A DNA stretch of 64,000 bases from Flavobacterium sp. CECT 9288 (lineage in GTDB: Bacteria > Bacteroidota > Bacteroidia > Flavobacteriales > Flavobacteriaceae), in the NCBI RefSeq assembly GCF_918731615.1, contig NZ_OU957226.1, positions 186,001 through 250,000 of the forward strand, in the 5' to 3' direction. A model generated the notes under the pieces. The model saw only the letters and a program-made list of their open reading frames with translations. It was not told the DNA's origin and did no database searches. Below, piece after piece: positions 35,844 to 44,545 of this stretch. Numbering within the stretch: position 1 is the stretch's first letter; the number at the start of each line of letters is the position of its first letter. The position numbers and the translations under genes are program-made.

Positions 35844-37535
35844 ATGAGTGAAACAGCAGTAAAAACAGGACATCCAAAAGGACTTTGGGTATTATTTGGA
35901 ACCGAAATGTGGGAGCGATTCAATTTCTATGGAATGCGAGCTATCTTAACCTTGTTTTTGGTAAATTCATTGATGATGAAAGAAGAAGATGCTTCCTTGA
36001 TTTACGGTGGATTTTTAGGACTGTGTTATTTAACTCCTATGTTAGGTGGATTTATTGCCGATAGATTTTTTGGAAACAGAAATTGTATTTTACTTGGCGG
36101 ATTGATGATGGCTGTGGGGCAATTTTTATTGTTTACCAGTGCCTCAGTTTTTGGTTCTAATTTGAGTTTAGCAAATATGCTCATGTGGTCAGCACTAGGT
36201 ATTATAATTTTTGGAAATGGTTTTTTTAAGCCAAATATTTCTTCTATGGTTGGGAGTTTGTATCCAAAACAAGAAAAGACAAAATTGGATACAGCTTTTA
36301 CTATTTTTTATATGGGTATCAACTTAGGAGCTTTCTTAGGTCAAACAATTTGTCCTTACCTTGGGGATGAAGTTGTAAATGGAGTGCAAAATGTTCACGC
36401 GTTTAAATGGGGATTTTTAGCAGCATCAGTTGCTATGTTAATTGGTACAGCGGTTTTTTACATTTTGAAAAATAAATATGTAGTTACTCCAGAAGGTAAG
36501 CCACTTGGGGGATTGCCAAAATACAATGATAATTCAGATTACGAAGAAGGGGAATCACAAACAGCTGTTTTCTCAACAAAATCATTAATTGGAGCTTTTA
36601 TAGCTTTTGTAGCTTTGTTTTTTGCTTTTAGATTTCTGTTAGATGGAGACAATTTTATTAAAACAATTATTTATCCAATCATTTATGCAAGTGGATTAAC
36701 TCTTGCAGGACTTATTGTATCAGACAGTTCATTAACTAAAGTTGAAAGAGATAGAATTTTTGTTATTTACATCGTTGGTTTCTTTATCATATTTTTCTGG
36801 GCTGCATTTGAGCAAGCTGGTTCTTCTTTAACATTTATTGCAGCAAATCAAACAGATAGAACTTTCATGTTTGGATGGCAAATGCCCGCTTCAATGGTTC
36901 AAGTTTTTAATGGAATTTTTGTTTTTGGTTTTGCATTACCATTCAGTATTTTGTGGGATAAATTAAGAGCTAACGGGAAAGAACCTTTGTCTACAGTAAA
37001 ACAAGCCATTGGTTTAGGATTGATTGCCTTGAGTTATTTTATTATTGCTTATAACGTTAAAGATTTAGGAAATAGCGGGTTATTAGCTATCAAATGGTTA
37101 ATTCTTTTGTATTTAATTCAAACTTTTGCTGAATTGTGTTTATCTCCAATTGGTTTGTCATTAGTAGGTAAATTGTCGCCAAAACGTTTTGCTTCATTAT
37201 TATTTGGAGTTTTCTTCTTGTCAAATGCTGCTGGTTATGCATTGTCGGGAACTTTAGGTTCAATTATGCCTGCTACCGGAGACAAATTTTTGAAAGCAGA
37301 AAAGTTAGGTATTAATTTACAAGGAGTTTTAGACAAAACAATAACACCATCAGCAGAGCAGTTGGTTCTTTTAGAAAAAAATCAAATTAGCCCAACTAAT
37401 CCTGTTTTTGCTGGTTTTGAAATTCATAATTTATTTGAATTTTTTATGGTATTTGTTGTTTTAACAGGAGTTGCAGCAGTAATATTATTTGCTTTAACGC
37501 CAGTAATCAAAAAAATGATGCACGGTGTGCGTTAA
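35844..37535 (+). CDS. POT-family proton-coupled peptide transporter (1 of 3)
   Basis: The 563-residue protein has 12-14 membrane segments. POT motifs are present: the proton-coupling EMWER at 21-25, GGFIADRFFGNR, FGNGFFKPNISSMVG, and FYMGINLGAFLG (the PTR2 signature). Acidic FEQAGSS on the seventh transport helix is the usual Glu for peptide N-terminus contacts. It would import di- and tripeptides with protons. It begins 34 bases after the DPP-IV gene, with which it is probably co-transcribed. Confidence 0.93.
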   Translation: MSETAVKTGHPKGLWVLFGTEMWERFNFYGMRAILTLFLVNSLMMKEEDASLIYGGFLGLCYLTPMLGGFIADRFFGNRNCILLGGLMMAVGQFLLFTSASVFGSNLSLANMLMWSALGIIIFGNGFFKPNISSMVGSLYPKQEKTKLDTAFTIFYMGINLGAFLGQTICPYLGDEVVNGVQNVHAFKWGFLAASVAMLIGTAVFYILKNKYVVTPEGKPLGGLPKYNDNSDYEEGESQTAVFSTKSLIGAFIAFVALFFAFRFLLDGDNFIKTIIYPIIYASGLTLAGLIVSDSSLTKVERDRIFVIYIVGFFIIFFWAAFEQAGSSLTFIAANQTDRTFMFGWQMPASMVQVFNGIFVFGFALPFSILWDKLRANGKEPLSTVKQAIGLGLIALSYFIIAYNVKDLGNSGLLAIKWLILLYLIQTFAELCLSPIGLSLVGKLSPKRFASLLFGVFFLSNAAGYALSGTLGSIMPATGDKFLKAEKLGINLQGVLDKTITPSAEQLVLLEKNQISPTNPVFAGFEIHNLFEFFMVFVVLTGVAAVILFALTPVIKKMMHGVR

Positions 37536-37565
37536 TTAATTTCTAAAAAATAGTTGTATATCTTT

Positions 37566-37609
37566 CAAACCTGCAATTCGCCACTGTGAACTTGTAGGTT
37601 TGTTTTTTT
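37566..37609 (+). terminator. Terminator between POT genes 1 and 2
   Basis: Stem CAAACCTGCAA / TTGTAGGTTTG (one mismatch) is followed by TTTTTTT. It closes the peptidase-POT1 transcript 30 bases after the POT1 stop codon. Confidence 0.7.
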
Positions 37610-37622
37610 AAATTGTATTATT

Positions 37623-39282
37623 ATGTGGAAAAGTCATCCTAAAGCCTTGCCTTATTTGTTTTTGTCCGAAATGTGGGAACGTTTTGGTTATTATTTAATG
37701 ATCGGAATTTTTACCTTATATCTTAAAGATGTTGAGGCTGGATTTGCCATGACGGAGAAAGAAGCTTCTGATTTGTATGGAACTTTCATTGCTTTGGTAT
37801 TTTTAACTCCATTTATTGGGGGACTAATTGCCGACAGATATTTAGGATATAAAAAGTCAATCGTCATGGGTGGTATAATGATGGGCGCCGGTTATTTTAT
37901 GATGGGAATTCATAGTTTGCCGATGTTGTATTTTGCCATGACTTTGGTAATTGTAGGAAACGGATTTTTCAAACCTAATATTTCAACGTTATTAGGTAAT
38001 TTTTATAACGAAGATCAATATAAAGAAAAGAAAGACGAAGGATACAATATTTTCTATATGGGGATAAATGTAGGTGCTTTTATCTGCAACTTTTTTGGTG
38101 CGGCTTTGCAAATTTTATTAGGATGGCAGTATGCTTTTATGGCTGCTGGTTTAGGAATGTTTATAGGTGTAATAGTTTTTCTTTTGGGAACTAAGCACTA
38201 TGGTGATAAAACCGAAAAGAAAGGAATTCAAGAAGGGGATATGCCTTTTTCAAAAATTGTATTGTACATTTTAGTTCCATCGGTAGTTTTTGGGGTGATA
38301 GGTTGGTTAATCAAAGGGGTACAATCTGAGATGAATTTAGACAGTTCTATTTTTGGATCTGATAGTACTGATGCATTTATTTTTGCTTGTCTGCCTGTAA
38401 TTTACTTTTATGGAAGTTTGTATTTTAAAGCAAAACCTGAAGAGAAAAGACCAATTGGTGCATTACTTTCCATATTTGCAGTAGTGATTTTATTTTGGGC
38501 TGTTTTTAAATTAAATGGGTCGGCATTAACAACTTGGGCTGATAGATATACTGATAGAGAAATTACAGGTACTACACAAGTTGTTTTTAGTAATTTAAAA
38601 TTAGCTAAAGACATTGAATATAAAAAGGACTCAACAGAATTGTACGATGCTAGTTTTAGATTGCAAAAAGAAAACGGTGCCGTTAAAAAAGTTGTAGATT
38701 ATCCAGTATATTTTAGAAATGTAGCAAAAAGTAAAACACCTCAAGAAGGTTCAACAGTTTCTATTTGGGCTACAAATTTGAGTCAATCTATCAATCCAGG
38801 ATGGGTTATTATTTTGACGCCACTTGTTGTTGCTTTTTTTTACGTTTTTACGAAGCAGAAAAAAAGAACCTTCAACACCAACAAAAATTGCATTCGGATT
38901 GTTAATATCGGCATTGTCTGTTTTGGTAATGATTGCTGCTGTTCACATTGGTAGTAACGGAATGGAAAAAGTATCTGTATGGTGGCTTGTTGCAAATTAC
39001 GGAATCATAACTATTGGAGAATTATTTCTTAGTCCGATGGGATTGTCAATTGTCTCTAAATTGTCTCCTAAAAACATCACTGCTTTAATGATGGGTGGAT
39101 GGTTTTTATCTACATCCATTGGAAATAAATTATCTGGAGTCTTGGCAAGTATGTGGGATCAATATGACGATAAGGCTAATTTCTTTTGGGTTAATTTTGC
39201 CTTACTTATGTTTGCTACACTTTTAATGTTTGCTTTAGTTAAAAATTTAAATAAAGTAATGAAAGACCACGGAATTAATTAA
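37623..39282 (+). pseudogene. POT-family peptide transporter (2 of 3), frameshifted in a T8 tract
   Basis: The upstream frame encodes a normal POT protein: EMWER at 16-20, GGLIADRYLGYKKS, GNGFFKPNISTLLG and FYMGINVGAFIC, up to PLVVAFF near residue 407. Then a run of eight Ts at 38834-38841 shifts the frame, and it ends at 38956 with an unrelated cysteine-rich tail. The second half continues in another frame (TFLRSRKKEPSTPTK to KVMKDHGIN, stop at 39282) and carries the last POT helices, including GELFLSPMGLSIVSKLSPKN. Removing one T joins the halves exactly. Either a fresh mutation, phase variation or a sequencing error; everything else is intact. Confidence 0.85.
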
Positions 39283-39285
39283 GGT

Positions 39286-40797
39286 ATGGAAATCAATCAG
39301 TCATTAGAAGAAATTCAAAATTTTAAAGGAAAGTATCCAAAACAATTGTGGTATTTATTTTTTAGCGAAATGTGGGAACGGTTTTGTTTCTACGGTATGC
39401 GTGGTATGCTCGTGGTATTCATGGTGAATCATTTAGCTATGAATGAAACGGTAGCTAACCTGCAATATGGTGCTACTCAAGCTTGGGTATATGCCTTTAC
39501 ATTTATTGGAGGATTATTTGCTGATAAAATTTTAGGTTTAAGAAAGTCACTTTTTTGGGGTGGAATTTTAATGATTGTAGGAAGTGTTATTCTGGCCATT
39601 GATCCTAAGAATTTGTTCTTTATTGGTTTGGGTTTCACAATTGTTGGAACGGGTTTTTTTAAACCCAACATCTCATCAATGGTGGGACAGTTATATAAAA
39701 ATGACGATCCACGCAGAGATGCTGGTTTTTCATTCTTTTATATGGGTGTAAATCTTGGAGCATTGATTGGTGGTTATATTTGTATTGCTGTAGCCGAAGG
39801 CTCTATGTGGCAATCTTTAGTTCCAGAAAATTTAAGATGGAATGTAGGCTTTGGGTTTGCCGCGGTTGTGATGATTATAAGCTTGCTTACCTTTACTCAA
39901 ACTCAAAAAAGTTTAGGCCCAATAGGACTTTCTCCCTTAATGGGCATTGAAAAATCAAAGAAAAAAAATCTTGAAATTGCAACATATTTAGGTTCGCTTT
40001 GTATTATTCCAGTAATTATAATCATGGTTGCAAATACCCAGTATACTGATTATTTTATGATTTTTATTGGTCCTGCCTCTATATTGTATTTGTTCTATGA
40101 AATGAAGAATTTTTCTTTAGCAGAAAATAAAAAGCTTTTAGCTGCTTTAGTGTTTATCATTTTCTCAATCTTCTTTTGGGCTTTTTTTGAGCAAAGTGGA
40201 GGTTCTTTAAGCTTATTTGCTGCAAATAATTTAAACAATGATATTTTAGGAGTTGAATTAAGTCCAAATGGAGTAAACAATGCAGCCAATTCGTTTTTTG
40301 TTATTGGTTTTGCAGCATTAGTGGGATTGGTTTGGTTGTGGATGGCGAAAAGAAAGATAGAACCTAATACAGTTATTAAATTTGGTTTGGCCTTTGTATT
40401 TCTTGCTGGAGGTTTTTGGATATTTTATTACACTAAATTTTTTGCTGATTTAAACGGAAGAACCTCATTAGGAGTTTTTACTTTAGGTTGGTTTATCATC
40501 ACTTTTGGAGAATTGTGTTTATCACCAATAGGAATGTCAGCAATGACTAAACTGTCTCCACAAAAAACACAAGCCGTAATCATGGGGATGTGGTTTCTAG
40601 CTAGTGCTTATGGGCAGTATTTTGCTGGAATATTAGGTGCAAATATTGCAGAAGCATCTGAAAATGCATCCAACCTAGACAAACTTTACGTATATGCTGA
40701 TGGGTATTACCAATTGGGGATTTATGCTTTAATTGCAGGTTTAGTTTTGATTTTAAGTTCGCCACTCATTAAAAAATTAATGCAGGAAGTAAAGTAG
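39286..40797 (+). CDS. POT-family proton-coupled peptide transporter (3 of 3)
   Basis: The 503-residue protein has the POT motifs EMWERFCFYGMRGML near residue 28, GGLFADKILGLRKS, GTGFFKPNISSMVGQLY and FYMGVNLGALIGGY, and FEQSGGSLSLFA on the seventh helix. It starts 4 bases after the end of the frameshifted POT2, so it depends on the same transcript. The three POT proteins differ clearly from each other in loops and length, so they are old paralogues with probably different peptide preferences. Confidence 0.93.
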   Translation: MEINQSLEEIQNFKGKYPKQLWYLFFSEMWERFCFYGMRGMLVVFMVNHLAMNETVANLQYGATQAWVYAFTFIGGLFADKILGLRKSLFWGGILMIVGSVILAIDPKNLFFIGLGFTIVGTGFFKPNISSMVGQLYKNDDPRRDAGFSFFYMGVNLGALIGGYICIAVAEGSMWQSLVPENLRWNVGFGFAAVVMIISLLTFTQTQKSLGPIGLSPLMGIEKSKKKNLEIATYLGSLCIIPVIIIMVANTQYTDYFMIFIGPASILYLFYEMKNFSLAENKKLLAALVFIIFSIFFWAFFEQSGGSLSLFAANNLNNDILGVELSPNGVNNAANSFFVIGFAALVGLVWLWMAKRKIEPNTVIKFGLAFVFLAGGFWIFYYTKFFADLNGRTSLGVFTLGWFIITFGELCLSPIGMSAMTKLSPQKTQAVIMGMWFLASAYGQYFAGILGANIAEASENASNLDKLYVYADGYYQLGIYALIAGLVLILSSPLIKKLMQEVK

Positions 40798-40825
40798 CAG
40801 CTATTTTTTTGGTACTATTTTTGAA

Positions 40826-40833
40826 TATATTTG
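40826..40833 (+). promoter_or_regulatory. Candidate -7 element of the thioredoxin-like gene
   Basis: TATATTTG matches TAnnTTTG exactly, 16 bases upstream of the ATG at 40850. A second exact match, TATTTTTG, lies at 40816-40823. No well-spaced TTTG -33 element is seen for either, so support is partial. Confidence 0.4.
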
Positions 40834-40849
40834 TAAAAAATAAAACACA

Positions 40850-41308
40850 ATGAAAAAAATTATAATTACGCTTTTGCTGATAACTTTTTCAGTTGCTACG
40901 CAAGCACAAGAGTTGGTTTGGGAAACTAATATTAACAAGGCAATGGAAGTTTCAACCAAAACCAAAAAACCGATGTTGTTGTTTTTTACAGGAAGTGACT
41001 GGTGTGGCTGGTGTATTAGGTTGCAAAAAGAAGTACTTAAAACACCTGAATTTTCAAAATGGGCAAATGATAATGTAGTTTTGGTTGAACTTGATTTTCC
41101 TAGAAAGTCTACCCAAACAGAGGAAATTAAAAAACAGAATAATGAATTGCAAATGGCTTTTGGTATACAAGGTTTTCCAACAGTACATTTTGTAAATGCT
41201 AAAACAGTTGATGGTAAGGTTAATTTTGAAGGTTTAGGAAGTACGGGATATGTTGCCGGAGGACCAGCAGCCTGGTTAACAGAAGCTAATAAAATTTTAA
41301 AAAAGTAA
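40850..41308 (+). CDS. Periplasmic thioredoxin-fold protein with CGWC active site
   Basis: The 152-residue protein has a signal peptide ending near ATQAQE, then a thioredoxin fold with active site WCGWC (Cys52, Cys55) and the cis-proline in QGFPTVHF. The arrangement resembles DUF255/thioredoxin_7-type exported proteins that reduce or exchange disulfides in the periplasm. Next gene is a paralogue without the cysteines. It follows POT3 but has its own promoter-like sequence. Confidence 0.88.
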   Translation: MKKIIITLLLITFSVATQAQELVWETNINKAMEVSTKTKKPMLLFFTGSDWCGWCIRLQKEVLKTPEFSKWANDNVVLVELDFPRKSTQTEEIKKQNNELQMAFGIQGFPTVHFVNAKTVDGKVNFEGLGSTGYVAGGPAAWLTEANKILKK

Positions 41309-41419
41309 TTTGGTAAGGTTTTGTTGTTTTGTAAAGATTAATTGAATATAAATCTTCTTTTTATTGTTGATTATTCTGTTTTTTTGTTATTTTTATAAAA
41401 ACTTTTTAAGACCTACATT

Positions 41420-41875
41420 ATGATTAAGAATTTACTTTTTGTGTTTATACTTTTGTATAGCTTTAATATGAATGCCCAATCCTTGAATTGGTTAACAGAT
41501 GTAAATGCTGCTATTGAAATTAGTAATAAAGAAAACAAGCCTTTATTATTGTTATTTGCAGATAAAAATGCCTCAAATACCCTGTTGTTTTCTCAGGTTT
41601 TAAATACTCTTGATTTTGCTTTATGGTCTAGGGATAACGTAGTGATTGTTAAAATTGATCTTACCCAAGGTGATGAAAATGAATATATTGATCGCAACTT
41701 AAATTTAAAAAGCGCTTTTGGTGTGGATGTTATTCCTTCAATATGTTTTGCAAGAGCTAGTTCTAGAAAAGGTAAGATTAATTACCAGTTGATAGGTAAA
41801 ATGGTTTACAAAACCGGAGGGGTAAAGGCATGGTTAGCTGATGTTACAGCACTTTTAAGAGTAACTGAAGAATAA
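41420..41875 (+). CDS. Thioredoxin-fold paralogue lacking the active-site cysteines
   Basis: The 151-residue protein has a signal peptide ending near NMNAQS. It aligns along its length with the preceding gene: LNWLTDVNAAIEISNKENKPLLLLF matches LVWETNINKAMEVSTKTKKPMLLFF, and GGVKAWLADVTALL matches GGPAAWLTEANKIL. Where the first has WCGWC this one has DKNASNT, so both redox cysteines are gone while the proline in VIPSICF is kept. It cannot be a dithiol reductase. A structural or binding role is possible. The frame is intact and not decaying. Confidence 0.82.
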   Translation: MIKNLLFVFILLYSFNMNAQSLNWLTDVNAAIEISNKENKPLLLLFADKNASNTLLFSQVLNTLDFALWSRDNVVIVKIDLTQGDENEYIDRNLNLKSAFGVDVIPSICFARASSRKGKINYQLIGKMVYKTGGVKAWLADVTALLRVTEE

Positions 41876-41886
41876 TTAATTCTTAG

Positions 41887-43926
41887 TTACTTAATACTAT
41901 AAAATCCTTTTTCATGAGTCATGTGAAAAGGGATTTTTTGTTTGTCACAACTCTTTTTCCAAGTTTGTTGTATGGACTTAAAGTTAGATCCATCTGCTAC
42001 AACCATTTTGGGTTTCAACTCCAGTAACACACGATCTAAATTTACTTTTGTTGATTGTGTTAATAGCAAAACATCGGGATTTATATTTGCGATAAGTTGA
42101 TTAGCGCTGTCTAATACAAAAATTCTTTTTCCCTTGAAATAGATGAAGTTCCTCAAAGACTGTTTTTTTTCTATAATACCATTAGTACTCAATAGGTATG
42201 TTTTTAAGTTACTTTTTGCTTTGTTTACTTTGTTTTCTTTGTTAGTGTTGCTATATATCTCGCAAATAGTCCCTTTTTTTATAGTAATTAACGTCTCCTT
42301 GGGTAAATGAAAAACAATTAATTCGCTATTTTTTGAGTCTTGCCAGCGGGTGTAGATGCACGCTCCTTGCATTACTATAATTGAGGTCAACACTCCAACT
42401 AATTTATGGAAATTTGGTTTTTTAACCCAAAGTACAATACAAATTATAGAGGCGTAAGCGCTAAGTAGCATGAATAAGTGCAGAGGTATATCTCTAATGA
42501 TGAACTGTTCATAGGAGGCAATACTATGGATGATTTTATTTAGAAAATAGATGCTCCATTCAAACAATTGAGATAAAAATTGTGGTGCATCATATAAAGC
42601 AGCGCCAAGCATTACGAGAACCCCAATTATCATTATTCCCCCTAATAATGGTATTACTATTAGATTGGTTATAAAAAAGAGTCCTGGAAATTGATGGAAA
42701 TAATAAATACTTAATGGAAGGGTGCCAATTTGTGCTGCAAATGATACGGTTAAAATATCCCAAAAATATTTTGTTAATTTATTTTTTGGTTGATATAACA
42801 GGTTTAACATTGGCTGTAGCCAAATTATAAAAAATAGCGCTAAATAGCTTAGTTGAAATCCTACGTCAAATAAAAATGAAGGTTCAAAAAGTAAAATTAT
42901 TAGTATGGAAACGATTAAGGTATGATAGATGTTTACGCTGCGTCTAAGATGGCTTCCAATTGCAATAAAAGAGAACATTGTCACAGAGCGTACCACTGAT
43001 GGTGCTAATCCAGCAAGTATACCAAACAAAATAAGTGATGTTAATATAATAAATAGTTTTAGCCATGAACCTTTTTTGTTGTTTGGTATAGGTTTTAAAA
43101 TCAATGTCATAAACATTAGTATGAAACCTATATGAAGGCCCGAAACGGATAGGATATGTACAGCACCTGCATATTGATAGTCTTTAATTATATCTGGTGC
43201 GATGTCTTGTTGTTGCCCAAGTATGAGTGCCATGGCAACTTGTAGTTCTTCATCGTTAAAATTATTATTTTGTAAGTTTTTTAAAATGCGTGTTCTTAAT
43301 GCATCCGAGTAATACCAAAGATCCTTTTTTAATTGTTTTGCAATTTTTATGGCGTTACTTGATGTGTATATTTGACCATAAATATGTTTGTTCTCTAAAT
43401 ACTTTCCATAGTCAAATTGATAAGGATTTTTGGGTGAAGTGTTGGGGTGTATTGAGGTTTTTAACTGAATTATATTACCTACTTTTAATGCTTTTTGGAT
43501 ACTGTCATTATTAATGTTCAGGACTATTTTACCTGTTTTAGTTTCATTGTTAATGTGAGTGAGTATTGCTACATACCGATCACTAAATGAAGTTTTTTTT
43601 AATTTTTCTCTAATGATTAATGTATATGTTTTTTCTTGTTGGAATACATTTTTAACTTGTAAATAGTGACTCTCTTTGAAACTATCAGAATGTATGCGTT
43701 GCGTTGAAACTCCAATTAATCCTGCTAAAAACAATATACTTATCCCAAATAATGGTGCTGCTTTTTTATTTTTTTTGAGAAAAAAGTATTGTACTCCTAA
43801 TCCAATAAGTGAAAGTAGTATTACTGAAAAAATATATTTTGTGGGCAAAAAAATATAATGAGACAAAATAAGTCCTATTATAAAACCAATTGTAATTTTT
43901 ATCAGTGGGAAATGCAGCACTTTCAT
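41887..43926 (-). CDS. comEC: ComEC/Rec2-family DNA-uptake membrane protein
   Basis: The start chosen is the ATG at 43926 (MKVLHFPLIKI); an ATG five codons earlier is also possible. The 679-residue protein has N-terminal helices and the DUF4131/OB region (about 1-200). The ComEC competence core follows (about 225-500) with AGAVHILSVSGLHIGFI, LAPSVVRSVTMFSFIAIG and GFQLSYLALFFIIWLQP. The C-terminal part (about 530-679) is where a metallo-hydrolase domain would be, but the HxHxDH metal motif is missing. ComEC forms the inner-membrane channel for single-stranded DNA in natural transformation. An IR at 41901-41938 overlaps its 3' end and can act as terminator for both convergent genes. Confidence 0.9.
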   Translation of the reverse strand: MKVLHFPLIKITIGFIIGLILSHYIFLPTKYIFSVILLSLIGLGVQYFFLKKNKKAAPLFGISILFLAGLIGVSTQRIHSDSFKESHYLQVKNVFQQEKTYTLIIREKLKKTSFSDRYVAILTHINNETKTGKIVLNINNDSIQKALKVGNIIQLKTSIHPNTSPKNPYQFDYGKYLENKHIYGQIYTSSNAIKIAKQLKKDLWYYSDALRTRILKNLQNNNFNDEELQVAMALILGQQQDIAPDIIKDYQYAGAVHILSVSGLHIGFILMFMTLILKPIPNNKKGSWLKLFIILTSLILFGILAGLAPSVVRSVTMFSFIAIGSHLRRSVNIYHTLIVSILIILLFEPSFLFDVGFQLSYLALFFIIWLQPMLNLLYQPKNKLTKYFWDILTVSFAAQIGTLPLSIYYFHQFPGLFFITNLIVIPLLGGIMIIGVLVMLGAALYDAPQFLSQLFEWSIYFLNKIIHSIASYEQFIIRDIPLHLFMLLSAYASIICIVLWVKKPNFHKLVGVLTSIIVMQGACIYTRWQDSKNSELIVFHLPKETLITIKKGTICEIYSNTNKENKVNKAKSNLKTYLLSTNGIIEKKQSLRNFIYFKGKRIFVLDSANQLIANINPDVLLLTQSTKVNLDRVLLELKPKMVVADGSNFKSIQQTWKKSCDKQKIPFHMTHEKGFYSIK
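41901..41938. terminator. Hairpin overlapping the 3' end of comEC
   Basis: AAAATCC...CAT and ATG...GGATTTT form a stem with small internal mismatches followed by TTTTTT, placed for the plus-strand thioredoxin-like gene. It lies inside the last codons of the convergent comEC. Confidence 0.55.
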
Positions 43927-43986
43927 AACTCTAAAGTACACATTTTAAACAAGTAAGAGCTGTTTTTTAGTAAGAAAATTGTAAAA

Positions 43987-44544
43987 TTAAAAAAGTCTAT
44001 TGGCTTGAACAAAATTCTTTTTATAGTAAGGCTCCTTAGTAGAGGATACAATTACACCTTTTGAAGTAGAGGAGTGAATAAATTTAATTTCCTCATCAGA
44101 GGTATCAATTACAATGCCCACGTGGTCTATGGTCTTATTTTTGCTATTTGAAAAAAACACTAAATCTCCTTTATTGACTTTGTCTTTTTTTGCATTAAGA
44201 ACTATTCCAGTTTTGGATAATTGGAGTGAATTGTGTGGTAAAATAATATCTTGTTGTTTAAATAGGGTAATAATTAATCCAGAGCAGTCAAAACCTTTTG
44301 TATTAGTTCCTCCATATTTGTAGGGAGATCCAAGTGCTTTGTGAGCATTTTCTACCACCGATTGGACTATTTTTTCAATCTTTTTTTTATCAGTTGAAGA
44401 TTTGATTTCTTTATAACCAATTTTTTTCGACGTTGAACTATAATTTTTAGGTGCACAACTGTAACTAAAAATCATAATAACAACAATTGTCATACTGAAT
44501 CTTAGTAGTTGTTTTATTAATGTGTATGAAGTTATGAAGTTCAA
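43987..44544 (-). CDS. NlpC/P60 cell-wall hydrolase, lipoprotein
   Basis: The 185-residue form starts at TTG 44544, one base after the lpxB stop codon. The next ATG at 44493 would remove the positive charges in front of the hydrophobic segment, so the longer form is preferred. The lipobox is FSYSC. The NlpC/P60 domain has catalytic Cys in KGFDCSGLIITLF, His in TIDHVGIVID and His in FIHSSTSKGV, with YKYGGTNTKG ahead of the Cys. It would cut peptidoglycan stem peptides at gamma-D-Glu-diaminopimelate bonds. Probably co-transcribed with lpxB. Confidence 0.9.
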   Translation of the reverse strand: MNFITSYTLIKQLLRFSMTIVVIMIFSYSCAPKNYSSTSKKIGYKEIKSSTDKKKIEKIVQSVVENAHKALGSPYKYGGTNTKGFDCSGLIITLFKQQDIILPHNSLQLSKTGIVLNAKKDKVNKGDLVFFSNSKNKTIDHVGIVIDTSDEEIKFIHSSTSKGVIVSSTKEPYYKKNFVQANRLF

Positions 44545-44545
44545 T

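Noticed and set aside
37623..39282. Programmed ribosomal frameshift in POT2
   Set aside because: Joining the halves needs a +1 shift on T8 with no stop codon or stimulator beside it. Mutation, slippage or sequencing error is simpler.
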